Notes under the pieces: model-generated
The model's database searches: none
Seen by the model: only the letters and a program-made list of their open reading frames with translations
What the model was told of the DNA's origin: nothing
Translations under genes and position numbers: made by a program
Source of the DNA: an uncultured Bacilli bacterium
Lineage (GTDB): Bacteria > Bacillota_I > Bacilli_A > RFN20 > CAG-826
Direction of reading: 5' to 3'
NCBI GenBank assembly: GCA_944375905.1
Contig: CALWAS010000010.1
Span: 1 to 49,068 of the forward strand
Length of the DNA: 49,068 bases
Part shown: piece by piece, positions 1 to 19,066 of the stretch
Layout: every line of letters starts with the position of its first letter
How positions within the stretch are numbered: position 1 is the stretch's first letter

Positions 1-407
1 CAAAGAAAATCGTCAAGGTCCTCAAGATGGAGCTCCCCGGCGGGGAAGCGCATCCGGGACCGAAACTCGCCTCGGCTGGCGTCGTCATGAACAAGTTCTG
101 CACGGACTTCAACGCCAAGACCGCGGACAGGAAGGGACAGGTCGTCCCAGTCGTCATCACCGCTTACGAAGACAAGTCCTACGACTTCGTCATCAAGACC
201 GAACCGGTCGCCAACCGCCTTCTCAAGGCCGCTGGCATCAAGAAGGGCAGCGGCAACCCGAAGAAGATCGTCGGCCACATCACGGAAGCCCAGCTTCGCG
301 AAATCGCCGAATACAAGCTTCCGGACCTCAACGCCAACGACGTCGAGGCCGCGATGAAGGTCGTCGAGGGCAGCGCCCGTCAGATGGGCATCGCCGTCGA
401 TCGCTAA
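1..407 (+). CDS. rplK: Ribosomal protein L11 (5' end outside window)
   Basis: L11 forms the base of the L7/L12 stalk and the GTPase-associated centre of the large subunit. The reading frame is open from base 3 and starts KKIVKVLKMELPGG, so only the first one or two residues are missing; the internal ATG at base 27 is not the start. The C-terminal RNA-binding domain is clear (LPDLNANDVEAAMKVVEG, then ARQMGIAVDR). The N-terminal proline-rich segment reads PGGEAHPGPKLASAGV, about four residues shorter than the Bacillus/E. coli form ([20 protein letters not shown]). As I recall, mycoplasmas share this shortening. It lies 14 bases upstream of rplA in the usual L11-L1 pair. Confidence 0.97.
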   Translation, partial: KKIVKVLKMELPGGEAHPGPKLASAGVVMNKFCTDFNAKTADRKGQVVPVVITAYEDKSYDFVIKTEPVANRLLKAAGIKKGSGNPKKIVGHITEAQLREIAEYKLPDLNANDVEAAMKVVEGSARQMGIAVDR

Positions 408-421
408 AGGAGGGCTAAGCA

Positions 422-1111
422 ATGAAAAAAGGCAAGAAATACCAAGACGCCCTCAAGCTCGTCGAGAAGGGCAAGATCTATACCATCGACGAGGCGGTCC
501 CTCTTCTCAAGAAGACCAGCGTCACCAAGTTCGATTCGACCGTCGACGTTAGCTTCCGGCTCAACGTCAACCCGACGCTTGCGGACCAACTCATCCGCGG
601 AACCCTCGTTCTCCCGCACGGAAGCGGCAAGACCAAGAGGGTCCTCGCCCTTACCAACGGCAAGCAGGACGAAGCGAAGGCCGCGGGCGCTGACTTCGTC
701 GGCGGCAAGGAACTCATCGAGAAGATCCAGAAGGAAAACTGGTTCGACTACGATGTCATCGTCGCTACCCCGGACATGATGGGCGAGCTCGGAAAAATGG
801 GCCGCATCCTCGGTCCGAAGGGACTCATGCCGAACCCCAAGACCGGAACCGTCACGATGGCCATTGGGAATGCCATCACCGAGATCAAGAAGGGCAAGAT
901 CAGCTACCGCGTCGACAAGGACGCCAACCTCAACATCTCGATCGGCCGCTGCTCGTTCTCCGATGCCGACCTCGCCGACAACCTCAAGGCTGTCTGCGAA
1001 GCGATCGTCAAGAGCCGTCCTTCGACGGTCAAGGGATCGTTCATCCTGAACTGCGTCGCCCACACCACGATGGGCCCGGGTCTCAAGATCACGTTCGACG
1101 GACGGAACTAA
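422..1111 (+). CDS. rplA: Ribosomal protein L1
   Basis: L1 forms the mobile stalk at the E site of the 50S subunit and in many bacteria represses its own operon. The 229-residue product has the usual length. It carries the family core MGRILGPKGLMPNPKTGTV at about residues 126-144, and the N-terminus MKKGKKYQDALKLVEKGK matches the family. A strong ribosome binding site, aaaggagg at 407-414, lies 7 bases before the ATG and overlaps the rplK stop, so the two genes are translated as a pair. The L10-type leader follows directly. Confidence 0.98.
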   Translation: MKKGKKYQDALKLVEKGKIYTIDEAVPLLKKTSVTKFDSTVDVSFRLNVNPTLADQLIRGTLVLPHGSGKTKRVLALTNGKQDEAKAAGADFVGGKELIEKIQKENWFDYDVIVATPDMMGELGKMGRILGPKGLMPNPKTGTVTMAIGNAITEIKKGKISYRVDKDANLNISIGRCSFSDADLADNLKAVCEAIVKSRPSTVKGSFILNCVAHTTMGPGLKITFDGRN

Positions 1112-1124
1112 ACGGTCCGAAATT

Positions 1125-1258
1125 CCATTTGGTGAAATGCTTGCTAGCCTAAGAAAGCAACGGGCAAGTGCCTTAATAACAACACGTTGCCGAGGTTAGT
1201 CGTTATGACCCGCTAGTCTAGTAGAGCTTCACGATAGTCTACTTTGAAAGAAAGGAGG
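1125..1258 (+). promoter_or_regulatory. Probable L10 leader (autoregulatory mRNA element)
   Basis: This 154-base gap between rplA and rplJ is where Firmicutes carry the ribosomal protein L10 leader, which the L10(L12)4 complex binds to repress rplJL. It contains a hairpin AGTAGA (1220-1225) pairing TCTACT (1238-1243), and the word TAGTCTA occurs twice (1214-1220 and 1235-1241), allowing alternative pairings. The SD aaggagg (1252-1258) follows directly. Position and hairpins are seen; the family assignment is inferred. A covariance search with the Rfam L10_leader model would settle it. Confidence 0.65.
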
Positions 1259-1265
1259 AACGAGG

Positions 1266-1772
1266 ATGAACCAAGACGCACTTAACGCCAAGAAAGCCGC
1301 GGTGAAGGAAATCAGCGAAGGTCTCGAGTCTTCCAAGACGATGGCCATCGTTTCCTACCAGGGTCTCACGGTGAGCGAGCTCATCGAGCTTCGCCGGACC
1401 CTCGCCCAGAAGGGCAGCCGCCTCGGCGTCTATAAGAACACGATGGTCGCCCGCGCCCTTAAGGACGCCGGCATCGAAGGCCTCAACGAGTACCTCGAAG
1501 GCCCGAACGCCATCGTCTTCTCGGAAGACGTCTCGAGTGGCGTAGCCGCTCTCTACAAGTTCTCCCGTTTCCACGAGAAACTGGTCCTGAAGGCCGGTCT
1601 CGTCGAAGGGAAGGTCGTCGACGCCGACGGTCTTAAGGAAGTTGCGAAACTCCCGAGCAAGGAAGTCTTGCTCTCGATGTTCTGCATGGTCCTCAACGAA
1701 CCGATGGCATCCCTCGCCCGGGCAATCGACGCGATTGCCAACAAAGCCGGAGAAGCTCCGGCCGCCAACTAA
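1266..1772 (+). CDS. rplJ: Ribosomal protein L10
   Basis: L10 anchors the L7/L12 dimers to the ribosome next to L11. The product has 168 residues, close to the usual ~165. The N-terminal 23S-binding domain is recognisable: MNQDALNAKKAAVKEI, then SYQGLTVSELIELRRTL and GVYKNTMVARALKDAG. The C-terminal helix that binds L12 follows (ASLARAIDAIANKAGEA). The start is fixed by the SD aaggagg at 1252-1258. The upstream leader suggests feedback control of this gene and rplL. Confidence 0.97.
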   Translation: MNQDALNAKKAAVKEISEGLESSKTMAIVSYQGLTVSELIELRRTLAQKGSRLGVYKNTMVARALKDAGIEGLNEYLEGPNAIVFSEDVSSGVAALYKFSRFHEKLVLKAGLVEGKVVDADGLKEVAKLPSKEVLLSMFCMVLNEPMASLARAIDAIANKAGEAPAAN

Positions 1773-1790
1773 GCCTAGGAGGTTAAAACA

Positions 1791-2174
1791 ATGGCTGAGA
1801 AACTTACCAACGAGCAAATCATCGATACGCTCAAGCAGATGAGCGCGCTCGAGCTGAGCGCCCTCGTCAAGGACGTCGAGAAGGAATTCGGCGTCACCGC
1901 TGCGGCCCCGGTGGCCGCTGCCGCCCCGGCCGAGGACGAAGGCCCGGCCGCCAAGGGACCGACCGAGGTCAGTCTCATTCTCAAGGGCATCGGCTCTGGG
2001 AGCAAGGTTGCCGTCATCAAGGCCGTCCAGGCCATCACCGGCCTTGGCCTCATGGATGCCAAGAAGCTCGTCGATGCTTGCCCGGCGACCGTGAAGGAGA
2101 AGATCTCCCCGGTCGAGGCCGAGACCCACAAGAAGGCCCTCACCGACGTCGGCGCCGAAGTCGAAATCAAGTAG
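1791..2174 (+). CDS. rplL: Ribosomal protein L7/L12
   Basis: This is the multicopy acidic stalk protein that recruits EF-Tu and EF-G. The 127-residue product has the standard layout: an N-terminal dimerisation domain (residues 1-35), an Ala/Pro-rich hinge at about 37-58 (AAAPVAAAAPAEDEGP), and a C-terminal factor-binding domain with TEVSLILKGIGSGSKVAVIK and ITGLGLMDAKKLVDACP. An aggagg SD precedes the ATG. A hairpin 30 bases after the stop probably reduces read-through towards rpoB, consistent with the need for more L12 than polymerase. Confidence 0.98.
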   Translation: MAEKLTNEQIIDTLKQMSALELSALVKDVEKEFGVTAAAPVAAAAPAEDEGPAAKGPTEVSLILKGIGSGSKVAVIKAVQAITGLGLMDAKKLVDACPATVKEKISPVEAETHKKALTDVGAEVEIK

Positions 2175-2203
2175 TTTCGACTTCCTTACAACTTCACCCG
2201 AAA

Positions 2204-2245
2204 CCCTGTCCTTGGGGCGTTTCCCCCAAGGGCGGGGATTTCTCC
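2204..2245 (+). terminator. Hairpin terminator or attenuator after rplL
   Basis: Bases 2204-2217 pair with 2224-2237 (core CCTTGGGG/CCCCAAGG plus outer CCC/GGG, with two G-T pairs) around a 6-base loop. The following tract is only moderately T-rich (atttctc). This is the usual place of the attenuator separating rplJL from rpoBC, so partial read-through is likely. Confidence 0.6.
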
Positions 2246-2266
2246 GCTTATATATAAGGATATTGA

Positions 2267-2874
2267 ATGGCCCCTCAGTACTTCGACAACGTAGCTGATC
2301 TCTCCCATGAGGACATCGTCTACGATTGCGAAGTCCTAGGGAACAAATATGTCCTTCATAGCGACCGCGGAGTCTTCTCGAACCACGAACTCGATCTTGG
2401 CAGCAAGATCCTCTTGGAGACGATCGGGCGTCTCGAGCTCGGGAAAGAGATCCTCGACCTTGGCTGTGGGGTAGGGGCAATCGGCTTGATTCTCCTCTCC
2501 ATCGATCCCAATCGCATCGCGACGCTCAGCGACGTGAACGAGCGGGCCCTTGCCCTTTCGAAAGAAAATGCCCGACACATGGGGCTTAGCGAAAGGTGCA
2601 CCATCGTCGAAAGCGACGTCTACGACCACATCGACTCCCTTTTTGACTCAATCGTCTCCAATCCCCCCATCCGGGCCGGAAAGAAGGTTACCTATCGGAT
2701 CTACGACGAGGCGCCTTCCCACCTGAAGGACGGGGGTTCGCTTTATCTCGTTGTACGGCGGAAGCAGGGCGCAGAGAGCGTCCTCTCGCATCTAAGGGAA
2801 TTCTTCCCTTTTGTCGAGGTAATCGAAAAAAAGAAGGGCTATTGGGTCATACATGCCAGAAAAGGAGCTAATCA

Positions 2875-2878
<4 letters not shown>
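2267..2878 (+). CDS. ybxB: Class I SAM-dependent methyltransferase, YbxB/RsmC-like
   Basis: Probable rRNA guanine-N2 methyltransferase of the RsmC-like family; the substrate is inferred. The 203-residue protein has the SAM-binding glycine motif [15 protein letters not shown] at about residue 64, an acidic residue after strand 2 (LSDVNERAL), and the catalytic-type motif SNPPIRAGK at about 130, the NPP(I/F) of base-amino methyltransferases. The position between rplL and rpoB is the same as ybxB in Bacillus subtilis. The start follows an aagga SD at 2256-2260. Its stop overlaps the rpoB start by four bases (ATGA), so translation is probably coupled. Confidence 0.88.
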
Positions 2879-6627
<3,749 letters not shown>

Positions 6628-6644
6628 GTAGAAGGAGGTTAACG

Positions 6645-10610
<3,966 letters not shown>

Positions 10611-10628
10611 GTTAGTCCTCGAATAAAT

Positions 10629-10658
10629 GGGTCTTTGGGAAACCAAAGGCCCTTTTTT
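10629..10658 (+). terminator. Intrinsic terminator after rpoC
   Basis: A ten-pair stem (10629-10638 with 10643-10652) is closed by a GAAA tetraloop and followed directly by six T residues (10653-10658). It separates the rpo operon from the str operon. Confidence 0.92.
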
Positions 10659-10670
10659 GATGGGAAATGC

Positions 10671-10684
10671 ATGAAAACGCTTAC
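10671..10684 (+). promoter_or_regulatory. cre-like palindrome upstream of the str operon
   Basis: The 14 bases atgaaaacgcttac fit the Bacillus CcpA site consensus (TGWAANCGNTNWCA) at every specified position from 10672 except the final one, where 10685 is C instead of A. It lies about 75 bases before the -35 box of the rpsL promoter. Binding is inferred only; the same word occurs before the rRNA operon. The remaining gap up to the promoter shows nothing else I can name. Confidence 0.3.
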
Positions 10685-10759
10685 CGGCAGCCGAGGTGGA
10701 AAATTGGGGGTTCAGGTTACCACCGGTTCAGGCGTGTCAAAATGGATGTCAATTCGGTG

Positions 10760-10788
10760 TTGACTATCTTTTTCAAGGGTCCTATATT
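10760..10788 (+). promoter_or_regulatory. Promoter of the rpsL-rpsG-fusA operon
   Basis: TTGACT (10760-10765), a 17-base spacer and TATATT (10783-10788) form a near-consensus housekeeping sigma promoter. Transcription would start near 10795, giving a leader of about 44 bases that includes the rpsL SD. Confidence 0.85.
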
Positions 10789-10838
10789 CTTGCCCGGACA
10801 CTCCCGAGGGGGAACGTCTTTTTTAAGGAGAAAAAGCA

Positions 10839-11258
10839 ATGCCTACCATCAATCAGTTGGTGCGCGAAGGCCGCGAAAGCTCAAGGGTCAAATCCAAGAG
10901 CCCGGCCCTTGGCAAGCGGTGGAATGCCCTTACCAAGCGCTCTTCGAGCCAGCCTTCCGCCCAAAAGCGCGGGGTTTGCACCCGTGTCGGCACGATGACG
11001 CCGAAGAAACCGAACTCGGCCATGCGCAAGTACGCCCGTGTCAAACTCAGCAACGGCTACGAAGTCACCGCCTACATCGGCGGGGAAGGACACAACCTTC
11101 AAGAGCACTCCACGGTCATGATCCGCGGAGGCCGTGTCAAGGACCTTCCGGGCGTTCGTTACCACATCATCCGCGGCTGCCTCGACTGCGCCGGAATCGA
11201 AGCCCGTCGCCAGGGCCGCTCGCTCTACGGCACCAAGAAGCCGAAAGAAAGCAAGTAA
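10839..11258 (+). CDS. rpsL: Ribosomal protein S12
   Basis: S12 lines the decoding centre and is the classical streptomycin-resistance target. The 139-residue product contains the decoding loops [15 protein letters not shown] (with the lysine that corresponds to the streptomycin-sensitive form) and [19 protein letters not shown], and the family end [13 protein letters not shown] clear aaggag SD lies before the ATG. It is the first gene of the str operon. The rplGB-type gene that Bacillus carries between rpoC and rpsL is absent here. Confidence 0.98.
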   Translation: MPTINQLVREGRESSRVKSKSPALGKRWNALTKRSSSQPSAQKRGVCTRVGTMTPKKPNSAMRKYARVKLSNGYEVTAYIGGEGHNLQEHSTVMIRGGRVKDLPGVRYHIIRGCLDCAGIEARRQGRSLYGTKKPKESK

Positions 11259-11274
11259 ATAGGAGGAAGAAACA

Positions 11275-11745
11275 ATGTCACGCAAAGGCAAGGCCGAAAA
11301 ACGGGACGTCCTTCCGGATCCTGTTTATAACAGCAAGCTCGTCACCCGCCTCATCAACCGCGTCATGTACGACGGGAAGCGGGGCACGAGCCAAACCATC
11401 ATCTACCACTCCTTCAAGATCATCGAGGAGCGTACGGGCAAGCCGGCCATCGACGTCTTCGCGACGGCGATCGGCAACATCATGCCCGAAGTCGAGCTCA
11501 AAGTCCGCCGCATCGGGGCTAGCAACTACCAGGTCCCGGTCGAGGTGAGCCCGGAAAGGAAGCAGACCCTCGGCCTCCGCTGGCTCGTCACCTATTCGCG
11601 CCTCCGCGGCGAAAAGACGATGGAAGAGAAGCTAGCCGCCGAGATCATCGATGCCGCCAACGGCACCGGCGCTTCTGTCAAGAAGAAGGAAGACGTCCAC
11701 AAGATGGCCGAGGCCAACAAGGCCTACGCCCATTACCGCTGGTAA
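11275..11745 (+). CDS. rpsG: Ribosomal protein S7
   Basis: S7 nucleates assembly of the 30S head and contacts tRNA at the E site. The 156-residue length is standard. Family landmarks are [40 protein letters not shown], and ALRW-like [17 protein letters not shown], with the C-terminal [14 protein letters not shown]. The SD aggagg precedes the start, 16 bases after rpsL, so the genes are co-transcribed. Confidence 0.98.
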   Translation: MSRKGKAEKRDVLPDPVYNSKLVTRLINRVMYDGKRGTSQTIIYHSFKIIEERTGKPAIDVFATAIGNIMPEVELKVRRIGASNYQVPVEVSPERKQTLGLRWLVTYSRLRGEKTMEEKLAAEIIDAANGTGASVKKKEDVHKMAEANKAYAHYRW

Positions 11746-11774
11746 TACGGGTAAGCGAATAGGAGGAAATGACA

Positions 11775-13877
<2,103 letters not shown>

Positions 13878-13895
13878 AAAAAGGCTTCAACGAAG

Positions 13896-13924
13896 TTGCC
13901 TTTGAAAAAGCGTTGCTCTATCAT
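13896..13924 (+). promoter_or_regulatory. Probable promoter of tuf
   Basis: TTGCCT (13896-13901), a 17-base spacer and TATCAT (13919-13924) lie in the 89-base gap between fusA and tuf. No terminator is visible between the genes, so tuf may be read both from here and from the str operon. Confidence 0.55.
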
Positions 13925-13966
13925 AACTAGCGCGTTTCAAGAAACCATTTGGAGGAAATTGACAAA

Positions 13967-15160
<1,194 letters not shown>

Positions 15161-15193
15161 TTAGGGTCACCGGCGTAGAGCGTTGAGCAAATA

Positions 15194-15223
15194 GGGCTTG
15201 GGGGTTGCCCTCAAGCCCTTTTC
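15194..15223 (+). terminator. Intrinsic terminator after tuf
   Basis: GGGCTTG (15194-15200) pairs with CAAGCCC (15212-15218), extended inward by a G-T and three G-C pairs to a 3-base loop, and is followed by ttttcttg. Confidence 0.88.
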
Positions 15224-15237
15224 TTGTGCTTTCGCGC

Positions 15238-15258
15238 GGGCGCGCCCTCGTATAAACT
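15238..15258 (+). promoter_or_regulatory. -10 region and GC palindrome before the RDD genes
   Basis: A -10-like element tataaact (15251-15258) ends 9 bases before the ATG at 15268, and no SD is visible, so the transcript would be nearly leaderless. Immediately upstream is the perfect 10-base palindrome GGGCGCGCCC (15238-15247), in the spacer/-35 region, where a recognisable -35 box is missing. The palindrome could be an operator; this is inference. Confidence 0.45.
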
Positions 15259-15267
15259 TATTGCGTT

Positions 15268-16842
15268 ATGGATTCCGCACTTAAGGAAGCGGGGCTGTTT
15301 CGCCGCTTCGTCGCCTTCATCATCGACCTAGCCATCGTGGCCGGGGTCTGGGCCCTTCTTTCCCTTTTCGTCACGAGTCGCTTTTTGGCCCCGGCGCTCG
15401 GGACCGACCGCCTTGAGGAAGACCGCATCGGCTATTTGACCGATGTCGGGCTTTTCCCGATCGAGTACGGGGAGGGCGGGGAGATTGCCGGAATCGATCC
15501 CTATTACTATTTCAATCCGGATCCCTCCTCGGATGCCAAGGAAGACGATAACGGCAATGCCTACGACGAGCTGCCGGTCGGCTTCGAATATGCCTACGAG
15601 GCCTATTTCGCCCTTGCCTATCAATACGTCGTCGAGACGCTTCCCACCTACGAGGAGGACCCGAGGTTCAGCCCCGTTCCCGTGCCGGGGGAAGAAGGGA
15701 AGCTCGTGGGCGAGCTTTCCTATTACACTTACCTCGATTATTTCGCCCAGGAATTCTTCGGCCTTCCGTCGCGGACGGAAGTCGATTATGCGGCGGACGA
15801 TGACCCGACGAGGCTTTCGGGCGACTCCGAATACTACCAATACCAGACGATGGAAGACGGCTTTACGCCGAATTTCGACGTCGCTCCGGTTCTCCGTCCG
15901 ACCATTCAGGAGAAAGTCGATGCCGGGGACAAGGCAATGCTTGAGAACCTCGCCCTCTTTTTCCTCAATCCTTCCTCGAGCGACATCTCCAATATGGGCG
16001 TTTACGGACATGCGGTGGCCATGGCCCTCGGAAGCGACGACAATCCGTCCCAAGCCTATTACACGAATGTCCTAAACGACATCAACACGATCAACTGGAT
16101 AGCGACCCTTCCGGCCTACCTACCCATCAATTTCATCGTCTTCTTCCTCGTTCCGGTCCTAAGCAAGGACAACCGGACCATCGGGAAGTGGATCATGCGC
16201 CTTTCGGTGATATCGGTCGACGGTTTCGTCATTTCCCCGAAGGAAAGGATCTTCCGCTCGCTTTACATGTTCCTCCTAGGGTCGATCCTCGCCCTTCCAT
16301 GGACCCAGATCTGCTTCTTCCTTTACCTCATCCTCGTCCTCATCGACTACATGGCATTGGTCCTGAGCAAGAGCAAGCAGTCGATCCACGATAGAATCGC
16401 CCATACTCTCGAAGTCGATGCCCGCTCTTCCATCTTCTTCCACGACGAAGAGGAGAAAGAGGAATTCATGCATCACCATCCGGAACTGTTCCCGGGGTAC
16501 AAGGATCCGGAGGCGGAAGCCCAGAACGCGCACATCGCGATGCTCGACTCGATCCTCGATTCCTCGACCATCGACCGCAATAGGAACGAGGCGCGGAACA
16601 TCACGAGCTTCGACGAATACGAGAAAATGAAGGACGATGAGTTCACGGCCGCCCTTGCCAAGCTCGCGGAAGACCGGGAAAAAGGCTATGTAGTCAAAAA
16701 CTCGGCACCCGTTAACCTCAACAAGGAGGAGGCGCCCGAAAAGAAGGAAAGCGCCGCCCCGCGGCCTGCCGAGACTCCGGCCAAGGAAGAAAAAGAGGAA
16801 ACCGTCGACGAGGATGCCTATGTCGACGGCAGCGGCAAGTGA
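15268..16842 (+). CDS. RDD-family membrane protein with large extracytoplasmic insert and acidic tail
   Basis: The function is unknown; RDD proteins are polytopic membrane proteins, some linked to ion transport. The 524-residue protein opens with FRRFVAFIIDLAIVAGVWAL (the Arg and Asp of the RDD signature in helix 1). A loop of about 240 mostly acidic, Tyr-rich residues follows, predicted outside the cell. Further helices lie at about 275-300 and 330-370 with the domain word TIGKWIMRLSVISVDG. The last ~130 residues are a highly charged, probably cytoplasmic tail rich in Glu and Lys. The start lacks an SD. Its stop overlaps the next gene (GTGA). Confidence 0.8.
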   Translation: MDSALKEAGLFRRFVAFIIDLAIVAGVWALLSLFVTSRFLAPALGTDRLEEDRIGYLTDVGLFPIEYGEGGEIAGIDPYYYFNPDPSSDAKEDDNGNAYDELPVGFEYAYEAYFALAYQYVVETLPTYEEDPRFSPVPVPGEEGKLVGELSYYTYLDYFAQEFFGLPSRTEVDYAADDDPTRLSGDSEYYQYQTMEDGFTPNFDVAPVLRPTIQEKVDAGDKAMLENLALFFLNPSSSDISNMGVYGHAVAMALGSDDNPSQAYYTNVLNDINTINWIATLPAYLPINFIVFFLVPVLSKDNRTIGKWIMRLSVISVDGFVISPKERIFRSLYMFLLGSILALPWTQICFFLYLILVLIDYMALVLSKSKQSIHDRIAHTLEVDARSSIFFHDEEEKEEFMHHHPELFPGYKDPEAEAQNAHIAMLDSILDSSTIDRNRNEARNITSFDEYEKMKDDEFTAALAKLAEDREKGYVVKNSAPVNLNKEEAPEKKESAAPRPAETPAKEEKEETVDEDAYVDGSGK

Positions 16843-17927
16843 AAGAAGAGAAAACGCCTCTCAGGTCGGATAGCCTCCCGCCAGCCCGCCGGGGCCGGCG
16901 CTTCGGAAGCCATTTCGTCGACGTTGCCGTCGTGGCCATGGCCTCGATGATCGTTTTCGCGGCGGCCGGGGCGCCCATTTTCGATTACTACGGAAAGGCC
17001 GAGCGGGTAAACGCCGATTATTCGTCCTTGAAGCAAGAGGCGGCGAAGACGCACCTTCTTGAAGACGGCGGGGCCATCCCGAGCGACGACGGGGCTTCCG
17101 AAATGGCCAAAAACTGGCTCTATCTGCAAATAGAAGGCCGTTTTGCCGACGATTTCCTTCTTTATGCCGACACGAATTACCTTTCGCTAAGCCTCGAGGA
17201 ACATAATGAGCGGTTCTTTTCCCTAGAGAAAGGATCCGAGTGCTTCTCGCTCGGCGAGGAGGGGACGGCGGTGCTCTCCCATTCCTTTTCGGAGAGCGTC
17301 GATCTCTACCTTAACGGCGGCTACCGCGACGAAGCGACCGCTTCTTCCTATGGGAAGGCCCATCAAGCCGTCCTCGAGGTGTATCAGCAAATCTGGATCG
17401 ACATCGGAAGCGACGCGTCCCTCCCTTACCGCGGCCTTCTCGAAACGTACGGCTACGCGACAAACGACGTCCGGTTTGCCGGAGGCGGGGCTTCCCTCGT
17501 TTCCTATTTTCTCACGGCCCTCATTTTCTATGTGGCGGTCCCCCTCATCGTCCATCGCGGAAGGACTTTCCCGAAGGTTTTCACCCGGCTCGAGGTATGC
17601 GGCCCCTTGGGGAAGCCGCCGAGCCCTTACCAAATCGTTTCCCGGGGAGTGATCCTTTCCCTCGAGACGATGTGGCTCGCGATTTTCGCCCCGTTCTTCT
17701 TCCTTTCCTTCAACGGCGTTTCCCTTCCCGTCTTTTCGATTGGGCCGGTTTCCTTCGAGCTTTGGCACGTCGCCCTCGCCGGCATCCTGCTCGAGCTCTT
17801 CTCCGGCATCCTCACTTTCTTCACTCCCCATCGCTCGACCTTGCATGACCTTTCAACCTTCACTCGGGTTGTCGAGCGGGGGGACCTCGAAACCTACTTG
17901 CTGAAGTACGATGAGGAGAGCAAATGA
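16839..17927 (+). CDS. RDD-family membrane protein, second of three
   Basis: This 362-residue protein starts with GTG at 16839, overlapping the preceding TGA by three bases. Helix 1 is at about 24-45 (GSHFVDVAVVAMASMIVFAA), followed by a ~175-residue predicted external region rich in Asp, Glu and Ser. Three more helices follow at about 225-245, 275-300 and 305-330. The RDD-like features are the segment TFPKVFTRLEVCGPLGKPPS and the end HRSTLHDLSTFTRVVE, resembling the typical 'D..(A/S)GT.VV' close of the family. The function is unknown. It resembles its neighbours in architecture rather than in close sequence. Confidence 0.7.
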   Translation: MKEEKTPLRSDSLPPARRGRRFGSHFVDVAVVAMASMIVFAAAGAPIFDYYGKAERVNADYSSLKQEAAKTHLLEDGGAIPSDDGASEMAKNWLYLQIEGRFADDFLLYADTNYLSLSLEEHNERFFSLEKGSECFSLGEEGTAVLSHSFSESVDLYLNGGYRDEATASSYGKAHQAVLEVYQQIWIDIGSDASLPYRGLLETYGYATNDVRFAGGGASLVSYFLTALIFYVAVPLIVHRGRTFPKVFTRLEVCGPLGKPPSPYQIVSRGVILSLETMWLAIFAPFFFLSFNGVSLPVFSIGPVSFELWHVALAGILLELFSGILTFFTPHRSTLHDLSTFTRVVERGDLETYLLKYDEESK

Positions 17928-18982
17928 TGGACGACGAGAAAAAGGGCCCGCTCGAATTGACATATCGCGTCGTTTCCCGCTGGAAGAGATTCTTTGCCTT
18001 CCTTCTCGACGCTTGCCTCGTCATCATCGTCGGCCTTGCCCTAGCCTCGGCCTCGACCAACGTCGCGTACAACCTGCCGGTCTACCAAGAGAACGTCGAG
18101 ACGATGATGGAGATCGAAATCGAGAGCGGGCTTTATTTGCGGGACGGAAACGGCGGCACCGTCGACATCATCGAGGAAGCGGATTTGAGCGAAACCTCGA
18201 CCGAAGCCGATTACCGGGCGGCCAATTCGTCCTTCGATTCCGCCTTGACGGAATTTTTCGCCTCCCCTTATTTCTTCCCGGACGGAAACGGGAACTCGAT
18301 TTATGAGGGTCTCAAGGCCGGAGAGAATTGCCTTAAGGCCGAAATCGACGGCAAATCGACGCCTTATTTCACGGAAAACGCGGAAGGCGCCTTGGTACCG
18401 GCCTTCGATGAGAAGACGATGTATTCCTTTTACGTCGAGGCGATCGACGGCACGGCCATTCCGTTGATTGCCACGCTCGAGCCTTACATCGATGCTTCGC
18501 GTGCCGTCTTCCTCAGCATGGTCATTGGGATCGGGATCGCGGTTCTTCTTTCCCTCATGCTCGTTTTCCTCGTCCCGCCCCTCTTCTTCAAAAGGGGACG
18601 TCAAACGCTTGGCCTCAAGGCCTTCCGCCTGGCCGTCCTCACGCCCGAGGCCGTCCCGCCCTCCATCAAGAGAACCCTCTCAAGGGGAGCGATCCTCGTT
18701 TTCGTCGAACTCGGGCTCTCCTTCTTCAGCTTCGGGGTGCCGTTCCTGCTCACGGCGACCATGTTCATGCTTAGGAAGGACCGTTCTTCCTTCCATGACT
18801 ACGTGACCGGCACCTACGTGGTCGACGCAAGCGAGATGCCCGTCTTCCTTTCCGTCGAGGACTACAAGAAGAAAACGGGTGCCTCGACGCCCATCGACCT
18901 CGTGACCCCGACTAACGACATGGGCAGGCCCAAAGTTTCCTACCGCAAGGCCCCGGATGGCGGCGAAGACACCGAAAAGTAG
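17924..18982 (+). CDS. RDD-family membrane protein, third of three
   Basis: This 352-residue protein overlaps the previous gene by ATGA. A second ATG follows immediately (MMDDEKK), so either methionine may be used. Helix 1 carries RWKRFFAFLLDACLVIIVGL with the RDD Arg and Asp. A ~165-residue predicted external insert follows, then helices at about 185-208 and 255-285 around KRGRQTLGLKAFRLAVLTPE, the clearest RDD core of the three. It ends in a short basic/acidic tail. No separate promoter is visible, so the three proteins are probably made together and may assemble as a complex; the role is unknown. Confidence 0.78.
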   Translation: MMDDEKKGPLELTYRVVSRWKRFFAFLLDACLVIIVGLALASASTNVAYNLPVYQENVETMMEIEIESGLYLRDGNGGTVDIIEEADLSETSTEADYRAANSSFDSALTEFFASPYFFPDGNGNSIYEGLKAGENCLKAEIDGKSTPYFTENAEGALVPAFDEKTMYSFYVEAIDGTAIPLIATLEPYIDASRAVFLSMVIGIGIAVLLSLMLVFLVPPLFFKRGRQTLGLKAFRLAVLTPEAVPPSIKRTLSRGAILVFVELGLSFFSFGVPFLLTATMFMLRKDRSSFHDYVTGTYVVDASEMPVFLSVEDYKKKTGASTPIDLVTPTNDMGRPKVSYRKAPDGGEDTEK

Positions 18983-19005
18983 GAAAGGAACGGCTTTCTC
19001 GCGTA

Positions 19006-19034
19006 TTGTCAGGGGTGCGCATTCTACTTAGAAT
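19006..19034 (+). promoter_or_regulatory. Promoter of the ABC transporter-nuclease operon
   Basis: TTGTCA (19006-19011), a 17-base spacer and TAGAAT (19029-19034) precede the ATPase gene. Transcription would start near 19041. An aggag SD lies in the ~26-base leader. Confidence 0.8.
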
Positions 19035-19066
19035 GATTGAAGGCACGAGCCCTCTAGGAGATTGGC

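Noticed and set aside
10667-11548. 293-codon + strand frame across rpsL and rpsG
   Set aside because: It is out of frame with two certain ribosomal protein genes and resembles no family.
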